Assembly (NCBI RefSeq): GCF_014641455.1
Contig: NZ_BMHT01000005.1
Coordinates: forward strand, 313,357 to 377,356
DNA length: 64,000 nucleotides
Direction: 5' to 3'
Source of the DNA: Hymenobacter cavernae
GTDB taxonomy: Bacteria > Bacteroidota > Bacteroidia > Cytophagales > Hymenobacteraceae
Below the pieces are notes generated by a model. That model worked only from the letters and a program-made list of their open reading frames with translations. It was not told where the DNA came from and made no database searches. Below, piece by piece: positions 27,336 to 34,612 of this stretch. Both the position numbers and the translations under genes were made by a program. Positions within the stretch are counted from its first letter, which is position 1. Each line of letters starts with the position of its first letter.

Positions 27336-28316
27336 TTAATGCGAGGCGGAAGCCGTTTCCCGTTGGTCGCGGCGTGGGCGCGTAATCCGGGAGTAAAGGC
27401 TGATTTCCTGGTCGAACACGAAGCGCAAGAACAGCTTGGTGTAAGACGTGTGATGCAGCAGCGGCTCGTAAAACTCAGGCGCCAAGGCCTTTAGCTCCGG
27501 CAGCTTCGTCCAGGGCACGGAAGGCAAATCGTGGTGCTCGTTGTGGAAACCCACGTTGAGGTTGATGCCGTTCAGGCGACCGTAGTAGCTATAGGTTTCC
27601 TGCTCCGGGTCGAGTGTGAGGTAGTGCTCCTGAATCCAGCGGGCACCCAGCGGGTGGAAACCAACTGAAAACCAGAAGCTCATGAACAAATACAGCAGCG
27701 CCGGCCAGCCAAAGAAATACACAATAGCCACGTCGAAGGCGAGCTGCGCGGCAATGTTGGCCACTACGTAGCGGTCAACGGCGGCTACTTCGCGGCAGCG
27801 CAGCGTGCGAATAACCTGAAACAACGGGAAAAAGAACAGCCAGATGGCTTTTCCAATCGAGTAGTTCCGGATCAATTTGGCCTCGTACCAATCGGGCAAA
27901 TCGGCATCCAGCTCGTGCACGCCCTGGTGAACGTGGTGCTGCAAGTGGAAGTTCTTGAACGAAATAGCCGTGGGCACCACCGTCGGGAAGTTGGCGAAGA
28001 TGCCGGCCGCCGTGTTTTGCCACGTCTTCTTAAAAATCAGATTGTGAGCCGCTTCGTGAATCGTGACAAAAAGCGTGTGCGAGAAAAAGGCTCCACCAAA
28101 ATAAGCCACCAGCAAAATCCAGTACCAGGCCAGGTCGGATACCAGATACGCCAGCAGCACCTGCGTTGCTACGCATCCCACCATCACGGCAAAGGTGACG
28201 GGCGCTTTCGTAATCAGGCTTCGGGCTTCCGGGTGTGCTTTAAGAAGTTGCTTCGCCCGCCCACGATGTGGCTCATGGGAATTGACAAGCGTGAAAGAAG
28301 CTGGCTGTGGAGGCAT
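27336..28316 (-). CDS. Sphingolipid delta-4 desaturase-like membrane desaturase
   Basis: 326 residues, an integral membrane di-iron desaturase. The three histidine boxes are HEAAH (87-91), HLQHH (124-128) and HNEHH (258-262). The sequence tracks eukaryotic dihydroceramide desaturase (DEGS) over its whole length, from memory: PHRGRAKQLLKAHPE near residue 16, TQVLLAYLVSDLAWYW near 51, ETYSYYGRLN near 240 and QEISLYSR at the end (DEGS has DDTISPYSR). DEGS enzymes put the 4,5 double bond into the sphingoid base. Bacteroidota make dihydroceramides, so a ceramide or sphingoid substrate is plausible; another acyl lipid is possible. No sphingolipid synthesis gene is next to it. Confidence 0.85.
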   Translation of the reverse strand: MPPQPASFTLVNSHEPHRGRAKQLLKAHPEARSLITKAPVTFAVMVGCVATQVLLAYLVSDLAWYWILLVAYFGGAFFSHTLFVTIHEAAHNLIFKKTWQNTAAGIFANFPTVVPTAISFKNFHLQHHVHQGVHELDADLPDWYEAKLIRNYSIGKAIWLFFFPLFQVIRTLRCREVAAVDRYVVANIAAQLAFDVAIVYFFGWPALLYLFMSFWFSVGFHPLGARWIQEHYLTLDPEQETYSYYGRLNGINLNVGFHNEHHDLPSVPWTKLPELKALAPEFYEPLLHHTSYTKLFLRFVFDQEISLYSRITRPRRDQRETASASH

Positions 28317-28406
28317 GGGACCGGGCAGGTAAGAGGTAGCGGCAGACAGCTGCCAATAAGGATAAGGTAATTACGTCGGGCGGAGACCTGATTTCTTGTT
28401 ATTTAG

Positions 28407-28414
28407 CAAAGTTA
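28407..28414 (-). promoter_or_regulatory. -7 promoter box of the desaturase gene
   Basis: The minus strand reads TAACTTTG, a full match to TAnnTTTG. It gives a leader of about 85 nt before the ATG at 28316. I see no good -33 element, so confidence is moderate. Confidence 0.4.
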
Positions 28415-28589
28415 GGCATCAACATGATTTCTTCGTGAGGGAAATCGTGGCTGCTTGCCAACAGCGCGGCTGCCTGCTGCTACAAGCTTAAATTTCTGAA
28501 TTAGTTTCCTTTCCGGCCGAAATACTGATTTTAGGCTTCTGACCGCTGACCTAGGTTCGTGCGCGGAATGACGGCCTGATTGCCTAGGT

Positions 28590-29786
28590 TTGGGAATTCA
28601 TTTTAGCGACCCGCCCGTGGCCAACTGCTTTACCCGCACTAGCCTGCTCCTAGGTTTATGTTTGTTACTGGGCTTGGCGCCTAACGCCCGCGCGCAGCTC
28701 GACAACCGCGCTTTTCTTTACCCGCTCACCGTACGGCCCGCCTATGATCATCAGCTACGGCTGAGTGTCAACGCGTTCCAGTTCTTCAAGGACAACGAGT
28801 ACTTCAACAAGATTGCCGACGGCTACACGCTGTTTGGCACGCAGTTCAACCCGCGCCTGACGTACTTTCCCAGCCCCAATCTGCGCGTGGAAGCCGGCGT
28901 TTTTCTGTGGAAGGACTACGGCAACCCGCGCTTGCAGCAAGTGCGCCCCACGTTTACGGCGGTGTACCAGAGCCCGAACGGCAAGAACCGCGTACTGTTT
29001 GGTAACATCGAAAGCCACCTGCACCACGGCTACATTGAGCCACTGTTCGACTTTGAGCGGGTGATTCTGAAGCGCCTCGAAGAAGGCTTGCAATACCAAT
29101 TCCAGGCCCGCCACGTGCGGCTAGATACGTGGGTAGACTGGCAGCGGCAGCAGTATCGCTATAGCAATTATCAGGAGGAAATCACTGGGGGCCTAGCTTC
29201 AGAGTTCATTCTTACGCCCGATTCTACTCGCAATTGGCGCTTCAGCGTGCCGGTACAGTTTACGGCGCAACACCACGGCGGCCAGATTGATACGCTCGAC
29301 AAGCCGCTCCAAACGCTGTTCAACTACAGCCTGGGTTTGCGCGTAGCCCGGCAGCTGCCTTCCCGCACCGTGCAGCGCCTGCGGGCCGAGGCATACGGCG
29401 CCTTCTTCGACGACCATTCGTTCACCAAAGCGTATCCGTACAGCAGCGGCACGGGCTTGTACCTGAACGCCGGCGCTGATACCCGCTTTGTGAATGTGCT
29501 GCTGAGCTACTGGCAGGGCAACCACTTCGTAGCGCCGCTGGGCGGACGCTTGTACCAGTCCGTTTCCACGACGGTTGCCAATCCGCAGTTCACCGACGCG
29601 AATCGCAAGATTCTTCTTGTGCGCTTTCTGCGTGATTTCCGGTTACCGGGCCACGTGGTGCTTTCCACCCGCCTGGAGCCGGTGTACGACTTTAACGCGC
29701 ACCTGCTCGACTTTTCGTGTGGCGTGTATCTGAACTTCAATCAGGAGTTCTTCTTAGCGAAGCTGCGCGCCTCTACTTCCGATTAA
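28590..29786 (+). CDS. Outer-membrane beta-barrel protein (function unknown)
   Basis: About 398 residues. No ATG opens the gene: TTG at 28590 and GTG at 28617 are the candidates. GTG is attractive because it directly precedes the signal peptide (TSLLLGLCLLLG, cleavage near ARAQ). The mature part is beta-strand rich with repeated amphipathic strands such as LRLSVNAFQFF and LTYFPSPNLRVEAGVFLW. It is barrel-like and ends without a T9SS sorting domain. I do not recognise a named family. Confidence 0.72.
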   Translation: MGIHFSDPPVANCFTRTSLLLGLCLLLGLAPNARAQLDNRAFLYPLTVRPAYDHQLRLSVNAFQFFKDNEYFNKIADGYTLFGTQFNPRLTYFPSPNLRVEAGVFLWKDYGNPRLQQVRPTFTAVYQSPNGKNRVLFGNIESHLHHGYIEPLFDFERVILKRLEEGLQYQFQARHVRLDTWVDWQRQQYRYSNYQEEITGGLASEFILTPDSTRNWRFSVPVQFTAQHHGGQIDTLDKPLQTLFNYSLGLRVARQLPSRTVQRLRAEAYGAFFDDHSFTKAYPYSSGTGLYLNAGADTRFVNVLLSYWQGNHFVAPLGGRLYQSVSTTVANPQFTDANRKILLVRFLRDFRLPGHVVLSTRLEPVYDFNAHLLDFSCGVYLNFNQEFFLAKLRASTSD

Positions 29787-29831
29787 ATAGTAGTTGATAG
29801 GATTTTGCGGAGCAGTTATAGAGCCATTGAA

Positions 29832-29873
29832 AAACAAAAAGGACCAGAGCGGCGGCTCTGGTCCTTTTTGTTT
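29832..29873. terminator. Terminator between convergent genes
   Basis: Perfect 19-nt arms (29832-29850 and 29855-29873) with a 4-nt loop. Both ends carry an A5/T5 tract, so it works on both strands. Confidence 0.85.
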
Positions 29874-29895
29874 ATTGAAGCTAGCTTAACCTAGC

Positions 29896-30567
29896 TTACA
29901 GCGCGAAATCGGTGCTGGTGCCTTTACCGTGCGAACCGCTGCCGGAATCAGAAGTAGCCGGATTTGAAGTTCCGCGGTAGCTGCCTTCGTTCACCGAACC
30001 CGGCGAGGAGTAGCTGCTAGTGGAGCTATAGCGCGAGCCGTAGCTGTCGCCTGAACTGAATTTTCCGGTGCCGGTGTGCCCACCAGCAGAGCTGCCGCGA
30101 TACGCACTTTTGGCACTGTAGTCAGCTTTGCCGCCTTTCGAGCGGAGCGCCAGCCAACCAATACCGCCTAGCAGCAGCGCACCGCCTACTATTTTCTGCG
30201 TAGTGCTCAGCTTATTTACCTGTGTAGTGGCCTTGGAACCTAGGTCTTTCAGGTTTTGCGGCAATTGGTTTACCGTGTTCTTGATGCCCGATTGGTCGAG
30301 CAGTTTCTTTGCAGCATCGCCCACGGCACCTAGGTTCAGGGCGTCGATGGTGCTATCGAACAGGTTGCCTGATTGCTGGCTGTCCTGGTCGCTTTGGCTT
30401 CCTTGCGGGGCCTGCTCTACACCTTCATCGCCGATGGTTAGCGCGTTGTCCTGGCTGGTAGTAGCGGTAGCAGCCGAGCCCAGGTCGTCAGCGGAGGTTG
30501 AATCAGTGGTATTAACGGAGGTCAGGTCCGGATCTTGGTCAGGCGACGAATGTTTTTTGCTTTCCAT
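29896..30567 (-). CDS. Hypothetical low-complexity membrane-anchored protein
   Basis: 223 residues from the ATG at 30567. The frame runs 16 codons further upstream, but MESKKHSS is a typical start. The first 75 residues are acidic and Ser/Thr/Asp/Gln-rich. A short helix follows with a single transmembrane segment (KIVGGALLLGGIGWLALRS, about residues 128-147). The C-terminal 70 residues are Ser/Gly/Tyr repeats. No catalytic motif is visible and I do not recognise the family; it may be a surface or stress protein. Confidence 0.6.
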   Translation of the reverse strand: MESKKHSSPDQDPDLTSVNTTDSTSADDLGSAATATTSQDNALTIGDEGVEQAPQGSQSDQDSQQSGNLFDSTIDALNLGAVGDAAKKLLDQSGIKNTVNQLPQNLKDLGSKATTQVNKLSTTQKIVGGALLLGGIGWLALRSKGGKADYSAKSAYRGSSAGGHTGTGKFSSGDSYGSRYSSTSSYSSPGSVNEGSYRGTSNPATSDSGSGSHGKGTSTDFAL

Positions 30568-30767
30568 GAGCGATAATGGGTTAGAGTGCAACGGAATGGT
30601 CGCTTGACAAGGCAAGTGACTTTCGTGTATTCGTAAACGTTTTCGATGGGGTTGCGGTCAAAGTAGCCTTTTTCTTTTTCGCGCAACTTTCTGTTCAGCT
30701 GGGTAGTACGAGGAAAGCATCTTATTGCACCACCCTTTCCCCTCAACAACCTAACGAAACGTCTCTC

Positions 30768-31568
30768 ATGGCACACGATCCTAATTTCTCGGTGGCCCTC
30801 GTCACTGGCGCGGCCAGCGGCATTGGGCAGGAGCTAGCTCACCTGCTTGCCAAAGATCAATACCAGCTCATTCTGGTCGACCAAAACCCCGGCGGCCTGC
30901 AAGGTTTTGCCGAGCACCTGCAAAGCGTCCACCACATCACCCCTACCCTCATCACCCAAGACCTAGGTGAGCCCGGCGCGGCCCAGAAAGTGTACGACGA
31001 AGTTCAAAGCCAAGGGCTTCAGGTTGACATTCTCATCAATGACGCCGGCTTTGGCGTAGCGGGTCCGTTTCTGGAGGCCGACCTGAACCGCAACGTGGCC
31101 CTGATCAACACCAACATTACGGCGCTTACCGAGCTAACGTACCTGTTTGGTCGCGACATGAAGCAGCGGGGCAAAGGCCGGATTTTGCAGCTAGCGTCGC
31201 TGGCTTCGTTCCAGCCCAACCCGAACTTGGCCGTGTACGCGGCTTCGAAAGCCTATGTACTATCGTTCGCCGAAGCCCTGACAACGGAGCTGAAAGATTC
31301 CGGCGTGACCGTAACTGCCCTTTGCCCCGGCGCCACCGAAACGGAGTTCTTCGAAACCGCCGGCGCCGCTGACACGAAAGAAGGCCAGAGCGAGAAAGCC
31401 GACCCGAAAGACGTAGCCAAGGACGGTTACGAAGCTCTGATGAAAGGCGAGCCGCGTGTCATTTCGGGTGTTAAGAACAAGATAATGGCCACTCTCGGCA
31501 ACGTTATTCCCGATTCGTGGCTGGCTGCGTTAGGAGAAAAGCAGTTCGAGAAAGCGCCACAGGAGTAA
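30768..31568 (+). CDS. Short-chain dehydrogenase/reductase
   Basis: 266 residues, cytoplasmic classical SDR. The Rossmann cofactor motif TGAASGIG is at 13-20. NDAG at 91-94 replaces the usual NNAG. The catalytic Ser is near 144 and the Tyr157-x3-Lys161 pair lies in VYAASKAY. The C-terminus is charged (GQSEKADPKDVAKDGYEALM) and resembles the DltE/YqjQ-type subgroup. The substrate is unknown. A single gene with its own terminator. Confidence 0.9.
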   Translation: MAHDPNFSVALVTGAASGIGQELAHLLAKDQYQLILVDQNPGGLQGFAEHLQSVHHITPTLITQDLGEPGAAQKVYDEVQSQGLQVDILINDAGFGVAGPFLEADLNRNVALINTNITALTELTYLFGRDMKQRGKGRILQLASLASFQPNPNLAVYAASKAYVLSFAEALTTELKDSGVTVTALCPGATETEFFETAGAADTKEGQSEKADPKDVAKDGYEALMKGEPRVISGVKNKIMATLGNVIPDSWLAALGEKQFEKAPQE

Positions 31569-31623
31569 TCTCAAACCTAGGTCTTCAACGATACGCGAAG
31601 CGCAGGCTTCGCGCTCCATACCG

Positions 31624-31654
31624 AAAAGCCGTTCCTAATTAAGGAACGGCTTTT
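31624..31654. terminator. Terminator between convergent genes
   Basis: Thirteen-nt arms (AAAAGCCGTTCCT at 31624-31636 and its complement at 31642-31654) with a 5-nt loop and a T5 run. It serves the SDR gene on the plus strand and, less clearly, the HExxH gene. Confidence 0.8.
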
Positions 31655-31672
31655 TCATTTTAGCAGCAGAAC

Positions 31673-32038
31673 CTAGGTCGGCTCACCGGCGCCGCGGTGC
31701 ATGGTGGCAGGGTCGGGCAGCACGCCGTTGTGGGCGTAGAGTTGCGCATCGCGCTGACCGGCCAGGCGCGCTTCGGCCTCGTACTTATTATTGTAGTAGC
31801 CCACCCTCGCCGACTCCACCAGGTACTTCCACAGAAAAGCTAGGTAACCGTGTTCCCGAAATTGTTGGATGTGGCACATCTCGTGCGCCACCCAATAGGG
31901 GTCGCACAGAAACTCCTCTTTAGTCGCGCCGCTTAGGTGAATTGTGTTACCCAGCACCATTGCCACGCTCGACGAGCCGAGCACCCGGCGGGCAATGCGT
32001 GCGAAAGGCGAATTAGGGAGAATACGCGGAGGTTTCAT
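31673..32038 (-). CDS. DUF4157-like HExxH metalloprotease-fold protein
   Basis: 121 residues. A gluzincin-type zinc motif is at 52-56 (HEMCH). It is followed by a helix and a Glu-containing stretch (NNKYEAEARLAG, near 97) that can supply the third ligand. This is the compact pattern of DUF4157 domains. No signal peptide is visible. The substrate is unknown and the short length leaves no room for a separate specificity domain. Confidence 0.72.
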   Translation of the reverse strand: MKPPRILPNSPFARIARRVLGSSSVAMVLGNTIHLSGATKEEFLCDPYWVAHEMCHIQQFREHGYLAFLWKYLVESARVGYYNNKYEAEARLAGQRDAQLYAHNGVLPDPATMHRGAGEPT

Positions 32039-32352
32039 AGGTGGTAAAATCAGCGAGCGGCTTGTACGCGAATGGTTTAGCTTTGGTTTTATCTCAGGCA
32101 GGCATATTCCAGAAAAAAGTAGTCCTAAATCAAGAATTTTTCTCGATTTGGTGCCCTTAATTTGGATACCAAAGAATTTATGGTTTAGCTTTAGCCATCG
32201 GCGGGAGAAATATTCGTCGGTTTTGCCGCTTTTTGCGGCTCATTTACAGCTTGTTTTTTACTGCTTTACGCTCCGAATTTATCGAGTAAAAAGACGTACG
32301 CTCCGGCTCACAAGCCACCAAGGAATCCGATTTTGCCACCCTACGACGGACA
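32039..32352. other. Divergent AT-rich intergenic region
   Basis: The region lies between the HExxH gene and the NlpC/P60 gene. It is AT-richer around 32100-32290. No full promoter box is visible on either strand. A reading frame across it (31944-32426) overlaps both genes and is rejected. Confidence 0.4.
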
Positions 32353-32958
32353 ATGAAAAACACCATTCTGTATTGCCTCGCCGCTGCTTCCACTACGCTT
32401 TCCTTCTTCTTCGAGCGCACACCTGACGCTACCAACTCTGCTTCGGTTCCTGTTGTAGCCGAAGCTTCTCTGCTACCGAGCTTCTTTGATGATACGACGC
32501 CGGCCGACGCTACTAGCGCCTCCCGCGATTCGCTAGCTTACCACTACTACGCCCAAACGCTCGGTGTGGACCTAGCTTTCAATGAAAATAAAGACCTGCT
32601 CCGTACCGTCACCGATTGGATCGGGACACCTTACCGCTACGGCAGCAACTCCAAGAAAGGTACCGACTGCTCCGGCTTCGTGACGCGGGTATTCCAGGAG
32701 GTTTACGGCATCACGCTCAAGCGCAGCTCCCGTTCCATGTTCGAGAACGTGAAGCGTGTGAACAAAGACCAAATGGAAGCCGGCGACTTAGTGTTCTTCC
32801 GCCGCGGTCCGGGCCAGCCAATCTACCACGTTGGTATTTATATCAAGGACGGCAAGTTTGCTCACTCCGCTACCAACGGCGGCGTGATGGTCAGTTCCCT
32901 CAACCAGCCTTATTACCACCGCAATTTCTACGCAGCGGGCCGGGTTGAGAATGAATAG
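32353..32958 (+). CDS. NlpC/P60 (C40) peptidoglycan endopeptidase, exported
   Basis: 201 residues. The N-terminus has a hydrophobic stretch (residues 4-20), then a Thr/Ala-rich linker to about 60. The C40 domain occupies residues 80-198. The catalytic triad is visible: Cys106 (GTDCSGF), His159 (YHVGIYI) and His171 (KFAHSAT). Such enzymes cut peptide bonds in the cell wall, typically between D-Glu and the diamino acid. The start is the first ATG after a stop, with no strong ribosome site. Confidence 0.9.
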   Translation: MKNTILYCLAAASTTLSFFFERTPDATNSASVPVVAEASLLPSFFDDTTPADATSASRDSLAYHYYAQTLGVDLAFNENKDLLRTVTDWIGTPYRYGSNSKKGTDCSGFVTRVFQEVYGITLKRSSRSMFENVKRVNKDQMEAGDLVFFRRGPGQPIYHVGIYIKDGKFAHSATNGGVMVSSLNQPYYHRNFYAAGRVENE

Positions 32959-32989
32959 CCAACGGCTAACTTCTATAGAAGCATCTTTT

Positions 32990-33019
32990 AGCCCCGTTCA
33001 GTAGAACGGGGCTTTTTTT
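32990..33019 (+). terminator. Terminator of the NlpC/P60 gene
   Basis: Ten-nt arms (AGCCCCGTTC and its complement), a 4-nt loop, then a T7 run. A textbook intrinsic terminator. Confidence 0.85.
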
Positions 33020-33206
33020 ATGCCTGTTGACACTAGGTTTGCAAACGTGTCGCTTTGAAAACTATTTTGCCCTGAATTAGTATAGCAGGCAACTTATGGT
33101 TGTGTCCTCAGCCTTCCCCGGGAGTTGCTTCCGGCAATAGTCAATACAAGGCTGAGGCGTGCCTCCTTTAGCTTTCTGCTTTAACTCTCACTCTCTCCTT
33201 CTACTT

Positions 33207-34004
33207 ATGGATACACGAAACCCCAAAGGTGAACAGGTTGCTGGCTCTATTCTATTCAAAAAATTCCTCAGCCAGGCCGAAGAATACCTCAAGAAACCTA
33301 GCCGCATCAAGCAGTTGCTGAATGATGCTTATGAAAAAGCCAGCGAAAAGAAAGATGTAGGCACCATCGCCCACGAAGTGTGGGAAACGATGCAGACGCT
33401 GTTCCGACTGATCAAGCTATCTATTTCGGGTGAATACACGGGCCTACCAACCTCTACAGTAGTAGCGGCCGTGGCGGTCACGATCTACTTCCTGTTCCCT
33501 ATTGACTTGATTCCAGACTTTATTCCGGTGCTAGGTATGCTCGACGACGTGGCCTTGGTGGCGTGGTTCAGCACCTCTATCAAGGACGAGTTGGATAAGT
33601 TTGTGGAGTGGGAACGGACGCGCCCCATCGTTGTTGAGCCTACCGACGTGCGCCCCGGCGGCGCCGTAGTACTGCACACTAGCCACGATGGCACCACGTC
33701 CAGCTCTGGACCTAGCCCTCAGGATGCTGACCCGACGCCCTTCGATGGTGCGCGTGCGCAGGTTTCCACTGATTCGGGCAAGCGCCACGGCACTACTGAC
33801 CTCAAGCCCGCCGAAGGCCCGGTCTCGAACACTGATTCCGGCATCTCCTCACCCGATAGCAGCAACCCCAACCCGAGCCTGACTGGCCCTGACGATACGG
33901 AGCTCGCCAAGAACCCCACGCTGCACTCCGACGATATCTACAACACCGACGGCAGCCGCACGCCCAATGATGGCTCCAATGATGCGGGCGGCAACGTGCG
34001 CTAA
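33207..34004 (+). CDS. YkvA-like (DUF1232) membrane protein
   Basis: 265 residues from the ATG at 33207, where MDTRNPKGEQ begins; the frame extends 16 codons upstream without protein features. The DUF1232 domain sits near residues 85-135 with the hallmark hydrophobic run ending in PIDLIPDFIPVLGMLDD. The C-terminal 120 residues are Pro/Ser/Thr/Asp-rich and disordered. YkvA-type proteins are widespread and of unknown role. Confidence 0.85.
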   Translation: MDTRNPKGEQVAGSILFKKFLSQAEEYLKKPSRIKQLLNDAYEKASEKKDVGTIAHEVWETMQTLFRLIKLSISGEYTGLPTSTVVAAVAVTIYFLFPIDLIPDFIPVLGMLDDVALVAWFSTSIKDELDKFVEWERTRPIVVEPTDVRPGGAVVLHTSHDGTTSSSGPSPQDADPTPFDGARAQVSTDSGKRHGTTDLKPAEGPVSNTDSGISSPDSSNPNPSLTGPDDTELAKNPTLHSDDIYNTDGSRTPNDGSNDAGGNVR

Positions 34005-34081
34005 GGAATAAGTAGCCAAGTAGCCGAACCTAGCTCCTACTTTAGGCAACCTAGGTTTGGCTTTACTTCAGCTTCTTCAAT

Positions 34082-34126
34082 AAAAAAGCAGCCCGAAACC
34101 ATGTACTGGTTCCGGGCTGCTTTTTT
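34082..34126. terminator. Terminator between convergent genes
   Basis: Nineteen-nt arms (34082-34100 and 34108-34126) with one mismatch and a 7-nt loop, carrying A6 and T6 on the outer ends. Bidirectional. Confidence 0.85.
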
Positions 34127-34162
34127 GCTGCCTGCTACTTAACCAAAAGTAACCAACAAAGC

Positions 34163-34435
34163 TTATGCGGCCGTTTCTTGCTCCGGCGTGTGCGAGGCGA
34201 CGTAGGTCACAAAATCACCCACAGTTGCCAGCGGCACTTCGTCAGGGATAGTGATGTGGAAGTTGCGCTCAAGCTCAAGGATAATGTCTACAACATCGAC
34301 AGTGTCAAAGCCTAGCTCGCGGCTTAAGTTGCTACCGATACGCAGGCGCCGGGGCTTGATAGCCTTACGCTTGCTGATGATACGCAGCACTTGCTGCTCA
34401 ATTGATTTGGGAACGGAGGTCGTTGAGGAAATCAT
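34163..34435 (-). CDS. Acyl-carrier-protein-like protein with Thr in place of the attachment Ser
   Basis: 90 residues, four-helix acyl-carrier fold. In a normal carrier the Asp-Ser-Leu motif at the start of helix 2 takes 4'-phosphopantetheine. Here the same place reads FDTVDVVDIILELE (Asp44-Thr45), with ACT at 34301-34303. The surrounding pattern (RELGFD before, IPDEVPLATVGDFVTYV after) is otherwise that of an acyl carrier protein. Phosphopantetheinyl transferases normally need Ser, so the protein may be a non-acylated homologue or a partner protein. It is a single gene, divergent from the second RND cluster. Confidence 0.8.
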   Translation of the reverse strand: MISSTTSVPKSIEQQVLRIISKRKAIKPRRLRIGSNLSRELGFDTVDVVDIILELERNFHITIPDEVPLATVGDFVTYVASHTPEQETAA

Positions 34436-34612
34436 AAGGGGAACGACAGAGGTAAAAAAGCAACTATTTAAGCTAGCTGCCTGCTATCAGGGGAAGAGGT
34501 CTAGTTGGAGGTCAGATCCTGATGGGCAGCAACCATCAAAAGATTACCGGCAACGGACAGCAACTATAGACAGCAGGCAACTAGTAACAGACGTGAGGTA
34601 AGGCAAGTTGAC

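Noticed and set aside
31944..32426. 160-codon frame across the divergent spacer
   Set aside because: It overlaps the HExxH gene and the NlpC/P60 gene on either side and has no recognisable protein features.
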